Below, in pieces: positions 6,341-12,378 of a DNA stretch of 12,378 nt. The stretch comes from Deltaproteobacteria bacterium. GTDB taxonomy: Bacteria; Desulfobacterota_B; Binatia; UBA9968. The notes beneath the pieces are model-generated. The model was not told where the DNA came from, made no database searches, and worked only from the letters and a program-made list of their open reading frames with translations. The stretch spans positions 1 through 12,378 of the forward strand of contig JACZQL010000004.1 in the NCBI GenBank assembly GCA_022545745.1, in the 5' to 3' direction. Each line of letters opens with the position of its first letter. The first letter of the stretch is position 1. Made by a program: the position numbers and the translations under genes.

Positions 6341-7834
6341 CTACCTGAGTGTCAGAAACTTTAGCGTATCACGACGTAGATCATTTAAATCTAAAATTCT
6401 TCCTATACTTTCAACTCGACCGCGCCTGGAAAAAGTTGGGATACCAACGATACAACCAGAAGACTTGATTGCCACTCCACCAGAGTTTCCGCGATCTGTC
6501 TTGGCAGAAGTTTTTACATAACGGCTTCGTCCATCCACTTCAAAACCAGAAACGATACCCTCAGTCACAGTAAGGGTTTCACCACCGATCCCGGGATAAC
6601 CAAGTATGGATAGATGGTCACCTATATTAACGGATTGGCATAGCGGAGATTTGGCTTCGTCTCGTGCATAGACTACCAAATCATTCTTGGAACCTGCGTG
6701 CTCATTGTTCGTTACCATTTCGGGTTCTATGAAGGCAAGATCTATATCTTCCGCATAGGATTTATGGCTCTTACTCTTGAATAGAAGATAGGAATTGCTA
6801 TCCGAGTAATCCGGATAGAGAGCTATTCTACATTGGGAGACAGAGCGGTCAATGGTTTTAACAACATGAAGGCTCGTTTGAACATAGTACAGCGGAAATT
6901 TAGGGTTGTTACGCGCGGCACGGAATAGCAGGCCAGAGCCCTTTTGAACGTGATTGGAGTACGAACTTGAAAGACAATAGACTTTTACTACAGATGGGGC
7001 GAATTCACTTAATAAGGAACCAGAGACACCACGGTTTTTTGATTCTGAGGCCTTGGTTTCTCCGATACGGACCAGTGTTTTTTCTAGAAGGTCCTCAATG
7101 GCTTTCATTTTTCGCAGGCTATCGTTCTTTTCTGCCAATTGTTTTCCCTGATCATCGATTTTGTTTTGTTGCCTGAGTATGGCTTCACTGGCAGAGAATC
7201 GTATTAACGATAGTTCCTCTTGGGTTTTTTGTAATGCATTGAACGTTTCTTGCTGTGTCTGTTTGGTTTGGCTGTAAATTCTGTATACAAAGAGCCCGGT
7301 CCCGATTAAGAAAACTACCAATATCAATGGAAGCCCATAGCCCGTAGAAATAGTATTGGGTCTCAGGTAGGAAAACTCTTTGCGTTCGTTGCCTTGTTTT
7401 GTTTTTACTGTTGGGCCGATGCCCGGGCCATGCTCCGCTATGAAATCTGACGAGTGTGGGAGTTTTGGGATGGGTCCTAAATGTTCCTGGATGCATTCCA
7501 TCACTTGCTCTGCGGTCACGGGCTTTGAGATGAAAGGAAAGCCGGATATGATGCCCTGCTCATCCTTCGCCAACGCAGCGGTTAAAAATACGATGGGAGT
7601 GTTCTTGAGCTTCGCGTCAGATCTAATCTCAGAGGCAACCTCACCGCCGTCCACATCCGGCATCATGACATCCAGTAGAATCAGGTCTGGCTTAAACCGC
7701 GTTGCGGTTTCTAGAGCCATCTCTCCACGGTTTTCCTCCGTTACCTCATAGGCGCCTGATTTCTCGAGATAGAGCTTCAGGACCCGTGTAAAACTCGGCT
7801 CGTCGTCGATGAGGAGGATCCGTTTTTTCATCAT
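6341..7834 (-). CDS. Receiver domain - TM helix - coiled coil - trypsin-like serine protease fusion
   Basis: The protein has 497 residues from the first of two adjacent ATGs (7834). Residues 4-120 are a complete receiver: Asp10/Asp11, phospho-acceptor Asp55 in LLDVMMPD, Thr85 and Lys104. A polar linker (121-165) leads to one hydrophobic helix (about 167-185, LPLILVVFLIGTGLFVY). A Gln/Glu/Lys-rich coiled coil follows (about 187-255). Residues 278-480 form a trypsin-fold domain of the HtrA-like (Trypsin_2) type without a PDZ domain: GSGLLF (299-304), His323 in SLHVV, Asp365 in DIDLAF, LGYPG (411-415), and Ser451 in GNSGG. The triad is complete. The receiver must be cytoplasmic, so a single helix places the protease in the periplasm. 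Four cysteines lie in that part. A longer reading from a TTG at 7915 overlaps a sigma-54-type promoter, so I reject it. Substrate and activation mode are unknown. Confidence 0.9.
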   Translation of the reverse strand: MMKKRILLIDDEPSFTRVLKLYLEKSGAYEVTEENRGEMALETATRFKPDLILLDVMMPDVDGGEVASEIRSDAKLKNTPIVFLTAALAKDEQGIISGFPFISKPVTAEQVMECIQEHLGPIPKLPHSSDFIAEHGPGIGPTVKTKQGNERKEFSYLRPNTISTGYGLPLILVVFLIGTGLFVYRIYSQTKQTQQETFNALQKTQEELSLIRFSASEAILRQQNKIDDQGKQLAEKNDSLRKMKAIEDLLEKTLVRIGETKASESKNRGVSGSLLSEFAPSVVKVYCLSSSYSNHVQKGSGLLFRAARNNPKFPLYYVQTSLHVVKTIDRSVSQCRIALYPDYSDSNSYLLFKSKSHKSYAEDIDLAFIEPEMVTNNEHAGSKNDLVVYARDEAKSPLCQSVNIGDHLSILGYPGIGGETLTVTEGIVSGFEVDGRSRYVKTSAKTDRGNSGGVAIKSSGCIVGIPTFSRRGRVESIGRILDLNDLRRDTLKFLTLR

Positions 7835-7908
7835 GGTTGTATCGCGCCCCGATGCATGCGTCCCATACGCGCATGGATCGTTGGAACTACATACGGGTGA
7901 GGTAAGTA

Positions 7909-7925
7909 AGCACAAGTTGTGCCAA
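7909..7925 (-). promoter_or_regulatory. Sigma-54-type (-24/-12) promoter ahead of the receiver-protease gene
   Basis: The minus strand reads TTGGCACAACTTGTGCT, with TGGCAC as in the sigma-54 consensus, GG at 7923-7922 and GC at 7911-7910, 10 bases apart. Transcription would start near 7898, leaving a leader of about 64 bases before the ATG at 7834. It is the best match to consensus on the -24 side among the three sites of the cluster. Confidence 0.6.
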
Positions 7926-7932
7926 AAGAGAG

Positions 7933-7945
7933 GACACCCTGTGTC
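7933..7945. promoter_or_regulatory. Inverted repeat just upstream of the sigma-54-type site
   Basis: GACAC-CCT-GTGTC has perfect 5-base arms and is centred about 41 bases upstream of the predicted start near 7898. Enhancer sites of sigma-54 activators usually lie farther away (80-150 bases), so this would be an unusual position for one. It may be an operator for another factor, or chance. Confidence 0.25.
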
Positions 7946-8155
7946 TGAAAAAAATGTCGTCAGGTCGGGGGTTTCTTATGGTGATGGACTCCAGGAGTTG
8001 TCTGTCCCTGTGGAATGCAGTTGCGCAACACTGCTCGGAGTGACGATTTTTGTCTAGGTCGGTTAAGTCTGGTCTTCGTTATTTTTTAGGAAACCTCGGC
8101 TTGGGAAACTTTAGGAGGGAAGAATGGCTGGGGTAGCCAGTGGCCCAGATTGGAT

Positions 8156-8902
8156 TCATCTACAGGCTGAGATGAATGAAGAGAAGATTTTCCTCTGGGG
8201 AAGGTTACGCTCGATCAGAAACTCGGGGTGCCACTGGACTCCGAGGACGAAGCTGTGTTCCTTGCTTTCAATGCCTTCGATAATTCCATCTTCCGCGGTG
8301 GCATTCGTGATCAATCCCCTGCCAGGATCCTTGACCGCCTGGTGATGGGTGGTATTTACCTTGAGAACTTTGCAGCCCACGATCCGATGAAGTTTCGTTT
8401 TAGGGAGGATGTTGATGAAATGGCTGCTCTGTACTTTTGGGGTCCTCTGCTCATGTTGTAGAGCATGGGGTAGCTGCGTGGCGATATCCTGGTAAAGGGA
8501 TCCGCCCAGAACGACGTTGATGGCCTGTTGGCCTCCGCACACCCCAAGGATTGGAAGGTCTCGCTCCAGAGCTAAAGAGATCAATTCAAGCTCAAATCGC
8601 GTTCGCTCTTTTTTGATCTCTCCAAGGGGCTCTAAGGGTTTCTCACCATATAGAATCGGGTTGATGTCAAAATTTCCTCCCGTCACCAGAATGCCATCGA
8701 GCCGATCCAAGGCCTTTTTCAATGTTCTTCGGGAAAAAATCATGGGCAGGATCATGGGAATTCCACCCGCGTTGAGAACCGCTTGGTTATATCGGTGTGA
8801 CAGAAAGAGGTTTGAGTCGTTTAGATTGGCGGAGGTGTCACGAGTTACGACGTCAGGCGTGACACCGATGATGGGTGCTTCACTATTTTGGCGTTTTCTC
8901 AC
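8156..8902 (-). CDS. Class I glutamine-amidotransferase-like gamma-glutamyl hydrolase (peptidase C26, PuuD-like)
   Basis: The protein has 248 residues, normal for the family of gamma-glutamyl-GABA hydrolases and related C26 peptidases, which cut gamma-glutamyl amide bonds with a Cys/His/Glu triad. The nucleophile is Cys122 in GVCGGQQAINV, and the partners are His225 and Glu227 in QWHPE. VNTTHHQAV (182-190) is a family hallmark. The nucleophile elbow reads CGGQ where PuuD proteins usually have CRGxQ. The GTG start overlaps the stop of the lytic transglycosylase gene (GTGA), so the two are translated as one unit. No putrescine-degradation genes are nearby, so a PuuD role is not supported. Pairing with a murein enzyme suggests gamma-D-glutamyl bonds of peptidoglycan fragments as a possible substrate. 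That substrate is inference only. No signal peptide is seen, so it is cytoplasmic. Confidence 0.88.
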   Translation of the reverse strand: MRKRQNSEAPIIGVTPDVVTRDTSANLNDSNLFLSHRYNQAVLNAGGIPMILPMIFSRRTLKKALDRLDGILVTGGNFDINPILYGEKPLEPLGEIKKERTRFELELISLALERDLPILGVCGGQQAINVVLGGSLYQDIATQLPHALQHEQRTPKVQSSHFINILPKTKLHRIVGCKVLKVNTTHHQAVKDPGRGLITNATAEDGIIEGIESKEHSFVLGVQWHPEFLIERNLPQRKIFSSFISACR

Positions 8903-10938
8903 GGCTGATTGTCATAGAGTTCTTTGTAAGTCCAGTAGTTGCGCAACACGAGTTTCACATATCCACGGGTTTCCCGATAGGGAATTCTCTCGATGAATTC
9001 CTCTTCATCCAAGGAAGCGAATCTCTTTTTCCAGCGATTGACCGGACGTCTCCCGGCATTATAGGCGGCCAATGCCTTGGCCAGGCTGTTTGGATATATT
9101 TCAACCAGTCTCTGGAGATGGTGGATGCCCAGCCTGAGGTTGAGATCCGGCTCGAAAAGTTTCTCGGGCCCCGGATACAGAAGACCCATGTTTGCCGCTT
9201 CACGCCCAGCAGTAGAGGGGAGGAGTTGCATCAGGCCCAGTGCTGATGCTGGAGAGATGGCGTCCGGGTCAAAAAGGCTCTCCTGTCGGATCAGCGCCAA
9301 TATCAAATAGGGATCCAGTCCTCTCTCGGCCGCTTCCTTTTTTATGATTTCCCAATAGGCTAGGGGGTAGCGATACCGTCTAAACTCCTCAGAGGAATTA
9401 CCGAATTGTATAGCCAGCGCCACGCTTCGATCGTAGCCCTGATTGCGGGCGTACTGCTGCATCAGCATTATCCTTAAACTTGAATCCTTGCCGGTTTGGT
9501 CCCTGACTCGATCCAACTCGGCCACTGCAAATCGCTGGTGCGACAGGTCCGACAGTTTCTGCGCGCGAGCGAGATGAAAGGAGAGGTTTTGATTGGAAGG
9601 AACCGTCGGGTTTGGCAGGGTCTGACCGTCCACCGGTTTTCTTTTCTCTATCACCTCTCCCAGCCTGCGCAGGGCATTTCTCGATGGCTTTTTGTAATAA
9701 CTGTCGCCCGTTCGACTCAAGATCTGCCGGTAAAGGCCTTTGGCTTCCTCTTGATTTCCCAACTGCTCCGCAGTTCGTGCCTGCCAGAATCGGGCCCCGG
9801 TCCTGTAGTGCTCGGGGTAAATGCCTGTGGCTATACGTTTGAAAGCGGCATGTGCCTCGTCGTAATCAGCTGCGAGGTAATGAATCCAGGCCATTCTCCA
9901 GGTGGCCTGTGCGCCCCAACGGCTACGGGGAAAGTTTTTGGAAAAATTGCGGTAAATTTGTATCGCTTCAGATGGGATCTTTAGAGACTCGTAGATACGA
10001 CCCCTGGCGAATTCAGCATGATCAATGTCCGGACTCTCGGGGTAGCGTTCCCTCAACTGGTTAAATCCCGTGAGGGCCTCACGATTCTTACCCTGATTCC
10101 AAAAAATTTCTGCGATACGATAGAAGGCATCGGCTGCTTCGGGTGTTTGAGGAAACTCCCGCACGATCTGGTTCAGAACTTCTTTCTCTTGATCCCTTTT
10201 GCGCGCCCTACGGTACACCTCGGCGAGGCCATTGAGAGAGGAAAATTGGACACTTTTCTTCGCATCGAGACCGGGCAGGGCACGGTAAATTTTTTCTGCT
10301 TCGGAGTAATCCAGTTCGCCTAGGAGGATTTCCGCCTCTTTCAACAGGGGACCGGGTTTCTCTGCTCCGAGGAGTACCGGGAACTGTTCTCGTAGTTTCC
10401 GCGCCTCTTTTTTTGCCTTGCCGGCCCATGCGGAGAGGGGGAAGGTGGCTCGTAATCTCTGGTAGGATTCGAAGGCTCGCTTTGGGTCCCCTTGTTTTTC
10501 GTAGGTCTGGCCGAGGAGGTAGAGGGCTTCAGTGAACAACGGTTCCCCGACCCTTCTCGATCCAAGGGAGGTCAGTAACCCAATGGCCTGGTGGGGTGCT
10601 CCTTCTTTGAGTGAAATTTTTGCCAGATGAAAGTTTGTGTCATGCAGCCAAACACTTCGGGGGAAATCATTTTTAAGCCGTCCGAAATAGTCTCGAGCTT
10701 GGTCGAAGGAATCTTGGGAAAAAGAGATGACACCGAGAAAGTAAAGGTTATAGTCTTCCAGGATCGTTTTTTGGTCCAGGGATTTTCGAAAGAGGGGCTC
10801 TGCTTCGGTAAGCTTCCCTTGCTCAAAAAGGGCATAAGCTTTAGAGAAAGGATCGCGGGGTGGTTCCGTCGCCGAGTCTATCACACCAGGGTGTGTCAGC
10901 CAGAAAAGATGGAAAAGAAGAACCAACACCTTGTTCAT
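8899..10938 (-). CDS. Periplasmic TPR-containing soluble lytic transglycosylase (Slt70-like)
   Basis: The protein has 679 residues. A signal peptide (about 1-23, hydrophobic core LVLLFHLFWL) is followed by a long array of TPR-like helical repeats (about 30-430) in place of the alpha-superhelical U domain of Slt70. A C-terminal SLT domain (about 525-675) completes it. The catalytic Glu553 sits in IRQESLFDP, followed by SALGLMQLLPSTA (565-577), AAYNAG (624-629) and the end motif IPYRETRGYV (652-661). The enzyme cleaves the MurNAc-GlcNAc bond of peptidoglycan and forms 1,6-anhydro ends. The TPR array suggests it docks with envelope proteins. The start ATG is preceded only by a weak AAG. It is the first gene of an operon with the C26 hydrolase and diverges from yggS across about 100 bp, where I cannot assign promoters with confidence. 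Confidence 0.93.
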   Translation of the reverse strand: MNKVLVLLFHLFWLTHPGVIDSATEPPRDPFSKAYALFEQGKLTEAEPLFRKSLDQKTILEDYNLYFLGVISFSQDSFDQARDYFGRLKNDFPRSVWLHDTNFHLAKISLKEGAPHQAIGLLTSLGSRRVGEPLFTEALYLLGQTYEKQGDPKRAFESYQRLRATFPLSAWAGKAKKEARKLREQFPVLLGAEKPGPLLKEAEILLGELDYSEAEKIYRALPGLDAKKSVQFSSLNGLAEVYRRARKRDQEKEVLNQIVREFPQTPEAADAFYRIAEIFWNQGKNREALTGFNQLRERYPESPDIDHAEFARGRIYESLKIPSEAIQIYRNFSKNFPRSRWGAQATWRMAWIHYLAADYDEAHAAFKRIATGIYPEHYRTGARFWQARTAEQLGNQEEAKGLYRQILSRTGDSYYKKPSRNALRRLGEVIEKRKPVDGQTLPNPTVPSNQNLSFHLARAQKLSDLSHQRFAVAELDRVRDQTGKDSSLRIMLMQQYARNQGYDRSVALAIQFGNSSEEFRRYRYPLAYWEIIKKEAAERGLDPYLILALIRQESLFDPDAISPASALGLMQLLPSTAGREAANMGLLYPGPEKLFEPDLNLRLGIHHLQRLVEIYPNSLAKALAAYNAGRRPVNRWKKRFASLDEEEFIERIPYRETRGYVKLVLRNYWTYKELYDNQP

Positions 10939-11039
10939 GACTTAATAGAGAGCTTAACGAAGCGACCGTGGGATTTCAACCATACAGAATGAATTACGTT
11001 GCAAAATATGCTAATGCATTCCAAAGGGGCATGGAATCG

Positions 11040-11741
11040 ATGGAAGTTATGGATACTGTTGCTGAGAATACGCGGAGAGTCATGGAAACCATCCGCCAGG
11101 CGGCAGAGCGGAGCGGAAGAAATCCGAATGAGATCAAGCTCCTCGCAGCCTCCAAGATGCAGGATGTTGAAAAGATCCGAGCCGCCGCGAAGGCTGGGGT
11201 CCGACTTTTCGGTGAGAACTATGTCCAAGAGGTGAAGGCAAAACAGGAGGCCCTTGAGGAGTCCGTAGAGTGGCACATGATCGGTCATCTCCAAAGAAAT
11301 AAGGCTAAGTTAGCGGTCAGTTTGTTTTCCCTGATCGAATCCTTGGACAGCATTGAGTTGGCTGCGGTGCTGGACAAGGAAGGTAAAAAGTTGGGAAAGC
11401 AAGTGCGGGCCTTCGTGGAGGTTAATCTGGCCAAAGAGGAGACCAAGAGCGGAGTGGGCGAGGAGGATCTGATGCCACTGCTAAAGAAGGTGGGGACCTG
11501 CTCTCATTTGAAGGTGGAAGGATTGATGGTTATTCCGCCTCCCCGAGAGGACCCTGAAGAGGCGCGTCCTTTTTATCGGAGTCTACGAGAGTTGCAAAAG
11601 TCCCTAGGGAATTTGGGAATTCCTAACGTAGACCTTCGAGAGCTTTCCATGGGAATGACCCATGATTATCCCGTTGCCATAGAGGAAGGAGCCACCATCG
11701 TTCGCGTAGGCACAGCCATCTTCGGACAGAGGAGCGGTTAG
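11040..11741 (+). CDS. yggS: Pyridoxal-phosphate homeostasis protein (YggS/PLPBP family)
   Basis: This is the conserved PLP-binding TIM-barrel protein that buffers free pyridoxal phosphate and affects amino-acid metabolism. Visible family marks are LLAASKM with the PLP lysine, RLFGENYVQE, WHMIGHLQRNK, FVEVNLAKEETKSG, GLMVIPPP, LSMGMTHDY and the C-terminal VRVGTAIFGQR. The reading frame is open further upstream (to 10968), but those residues do not resemble the family. Homologues begin where MDTVAENTRRV starts (ATG at 11049). I chose the ATG at 11040 because AAAGGGG lies 10 bases upstream of it. 11031 and 11049 remain possible. yggT follows 7 bases after the stop, the common arrangement of this pair. 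The gene diverges from the lytic transglycosylase operon. Confidence 0.92.
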   Translation: MEVMDTVAENTRRVMETIRQAAERSGRNPNEIKLLAASKMQDVEKIRAAAKAGVRLFGENYVQEVKAKQEALEESVEWHMIGHLQRNKAKLAVSLFSLIESLDSIELAAVLDKEGKKLGKQVRAFVEVNLAKEETKSGVGEEDLMPLLKKVGTCSHLKVEGLMVIPPPREDPEEARPFYRSLRELQKSLGNLGIPNVDLRELSMGMTHDYPVAIEEGATIVRVGTAIFGQRSG

Positions 11742-11748
11742 AGAGCAA

Positions 11749-12048
11749 ATGTTTCTATTAGCCAATCTTTTAGGGGCCTTAGCGACAGTTCTGGATTACC
11801 TCCTTATGATCTATATGTATGTGATCATTGCGAGGGCGGTCATCTCCTGGGTCAATCCGGATCCATACAATTCCATTGTGCGTTTCCTCTACATTGTCAC
11901 GGACCCTGTGCTCGACCGGGTGCGCCGGCTCTTTCCGTTCTCTGCCGGGGGGATCGACTTCTCTCCTATCATTGTCTTTATTGCCATCATATTCCTCCAG
12001 CAGTTCTTAGTTCAGTCCCTCAAGGACCTGGCGAGATCGCTAAGTTAA
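11749..12048 (+). CDS. yggT: YggT family integral membrane protein
   Basis: The protein has 99 residues with two hydrophobic spans (about 3-35 and 70-90), matching the short YggT family. WVNPDPYNSIVRFLYIVTD (34-52) holds the conserved W-x-NPD signature, and DPVLDRVRRLFP (52-63) the following amphipathic segment. Family members sit in the inner membrane. They are linked to cell division or chromosome and envelope functions and to osmotic stress in some bacteria, but the biochemical role is unsettled. The start lies 7 bases after the yggS stop with only AGAG as a weak ribosome binding site, so translation is probably coupled to yggS. Confidence 0.92.
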   Translation: MFLLANLLGALATVLDYLLMIYMYVIIARAVISWVNPDPYNSIVRFLYIVTDPVLDRVRRLFPFSAGGIDFSPIIVFIAIIFLQQFLVQSLKDLARSLS

Positions 12049-12111
12049 AATGATAGAGAGAAGAAAATAGGATTTTTCTCTGTCTCTGTCTAATTTCTTT
12101 GTCTGGAATTA

Positions 12112-12165
12112 TGGTGCGAGGAGGGGGATTTGAACTCCCGTCAGCCAATGAGGCTGAAGGCTCGG
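12112..12165 (-). pseudogene. 3' part of a leucine-type tRNA, 5' part not found
   Basis: Read on the minus strand, the end is a 3'-CCA, discriminator A, acceptor strand TCCTCGC (12116-12122) and a T arm with loop TTCAAAT (12128-12134). A long variable arm TCAGCC-TCATT-GGCTGA (12141-12157) precedes it, and CCGAG (12161-12165) could be the 3' side of an anticodon stem. A long variable arm with discriminator A and a TCGCACCA end fits tRNA-Leu. The sequence further upstream (GAACTTTT) is not an anticodon loop, and the matching 5' acceptor GCGAGGA is absent to the window edge. The T stem also has one A-C mismatch. It is therefore a truncated copy, an attachment-site remnant, or less likely a split gene. 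Confidence 0.5.
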
Positions 12166-12209
12166 AAAAGTTCGATGTGATTGATATTTTAAAACTAAAG
12201 AACATTGAC

Positions 12210-12240
12210 GAGTGAAAGGCGTTATCCCGTAAAGTCACTC
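12210..12240. repeat. Inverted repeat GAGTGA-N19-TCACTC
   Basis: Perfect 6-base arms surround 19 bases, 45 bases beyond the tRNA fragment. Short inverted repeats near a tRNA 3' end are common at integration sites, but no integrase is visible in the window and the arms are short. Confidence 0.3.
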
Positions 12241-12264
12241 AAAAACCCACGTCCAACCCCTAAA

Positions 12265-12283
12265 AACCGTGACGGTCACGGTT
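12265..12283. repeat. Perfect 19-bp palindrome AACCGTGAC-G-GTCACGGTT
   Basis: Nine-base arms match perfectly around a single G. The arms are long for chance in a window of this size. It could be a protein-binding site, such as an operator or recombinase site, for an unseen gene to the right. It is not followed by a T-run on the plus strand, while on the minus strand the right-hand arm ends in GGTTTTTAGG, so it might also work as a compact terminator for a minus-strand gene entering from the right. Confidence 0.5.
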
Positions 12284-12378
12284 CTCCCAGCCCACCGATT
12301 CAGGCGCTCAGCCCAGAGCCTCCAGAAAGCGGCATTTAAATATCATGGACAAGGCCCATATAGCTTTGCTGGGAGGTC

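Larger units (their letters stand above)
7835..8155. other. 321-bp intergenic region upstream of the receiver-protease gene
   Basis: No gene is supported here. It holds the sigma-54-type promoter at 7909-7925 and the inverted repeat at 7933-7945. Further right is GCAGT-TGCGCAAC-ACTGC (about 8018-8035), a hairpin with 5-base arms around a TTGCGCAA palindrome. Below the hydrolase stop codon (8156), TGGCT-ACCCC-AGCCA on the minus strand is a weak hairpin followed by TTCTTCC, too poor to call a terminator with confidence. Confidence 0.55.
12049..12378. other. 330-bp region after yggT without a protein gene
   Basis: The first 60 bases hold an AT-rich imperfect hairpin (about 12056-12090) without a following T-run. 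A tRNA 3' fragment (12112-12165, minus) follows, then about 210 bases with two inverted repeats (12210-12240 and 12265-12283). At the right edge an ATG at 12345 opens 11 codons on the plus strand (beginning MDKAHIALLGG), too short to judge. Frames across the tRNA fragment on the minus strand are not credible proteins. Confidence 0.6.

Noticed and set aside
7380..7751. 123-codon plus-strand frame, with a similar 78-94-codon one at 2721-3005
   Set aside because: Both are antisense to the two homologous receiver domains. They are similar to each other only because the receivers are, and they show no features of their own.
8019..8949. 13-base string AGTTGCGCAACAC present at 8019-8031 and 8937-8949
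   Set aside because: One copy is inside the transglycosylase coding frame. A match of this length is expected about once or twice by chance in a window of this size.
8517..8996. 159-codon plus-strand frame
   Set aside because: It is antisense to the C26 hydrolase and the end of the transglycosylase, both strongly supported by catalytic motifs. It is Ser/Arg-rich with no domain.
9496..9984. 162-codon plus-strand frame
   Set aside because: It is antisense to the TPR region of the lytic transglycosylase, with no recognisable motif.
12056..12090. Terminator after yggT
   Set aside because: The stem is AT-rich with a bulge, and no T-run follows it on the plus strand.
12112..12378. tmRNA (ssrA) 3' end
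   Set aside because: The acceptor end reads CGCACCA and cannot form the G3-U70 pair required for alanine charging. No tag-peptide frame ending in Ala-Ala is visible.
12112..12378. tRNA-Leu with a group I intron in the anticodon loop
   Set aside because: The bases before the 3' anticodon stem do not fit an anticodon loop (no purine at position 37), and none of the conserved intron core strings are present. It is kept only as a remote alternative.
12345..12378. Plus-strand start of a gene (ATG, 11 codons to the edge)
   Set aside because: It is too short to judge, with no convincing ribosome binding site.

Overview
The window reads as ordinary chromosomal DNA from a Gram-negative bacterium. 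The evidence is a periplasmic Slt-type lytic transglycosylase with a signal peptide, sigma-54-like promoters, and the housekeeping pair yggS-yggT. I cannot fix the lineage. The gene set and the GC content near 50% would suit Nitrospirota, NC10 or a deltaproteobacterial group, but this is inference only.

Layout from left to right. Positions 1-1308 (minus) hold a 14-helix-type MFS exporter that runs off the left edge. Positions 1406-2440 (minus) encode EgtD, the histidine trimethylase of ergothioneine synthesis. Positions 2694-7834 hold a minus-strand signalling cluster. In transcription order it contains a receiver-transmembrane-serine protease fusion (7834-6341), a six-helix membrane histidine kinase (6047-4818), a soluble PAS histidine kinase (4333-3056), and a CheY-like single-domain response regulator (3059-2694) that overlaps the PAS kinase by 4 bases. 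Positions 8156-10938 (minus) are a two-gene operon of a TPR/SLT lytic transglycosylase and a class I glutamine-amidotransferase-like gamma-glutamyl hydrolase. Divergent from it lie yggS and yggT (plus, 11040-12048). The right edge holds the 3' part of a leucine-type tRNA on the minus strand, next to non-coding DNA with two inverted repeats.

The most notable region is the signalling cluster. One gene joins a cytoplasmic receiver domain, through a membrane helix and a coiled coil, to a predicted periplasmic trypsin-like protease with an intact His/Asp/Ser triad. Its receiver is about 72% identical, without gaps, to the stand-alone response regulator 3.3 kb downstream, so the same kinase or kinases may phosphorylate both. 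No DNA-binding output domain is present in the cluster. Near-identical -24/-12 (sigma-54-type) promoter sequences lie on the minus strand ahead of the protease fusion, the membrane kinase and the PAS kinase, which suggests one regulon. My reading is a phosphorelay whose output is control of proteolysis across the inner membrane. This is a hypothesis from architecture and context.

The non-coding DNA between the two kinases carries two 64-bp, 86%-identical elements with inverted termini, plus what looks like a dispersed intergenic repeat.
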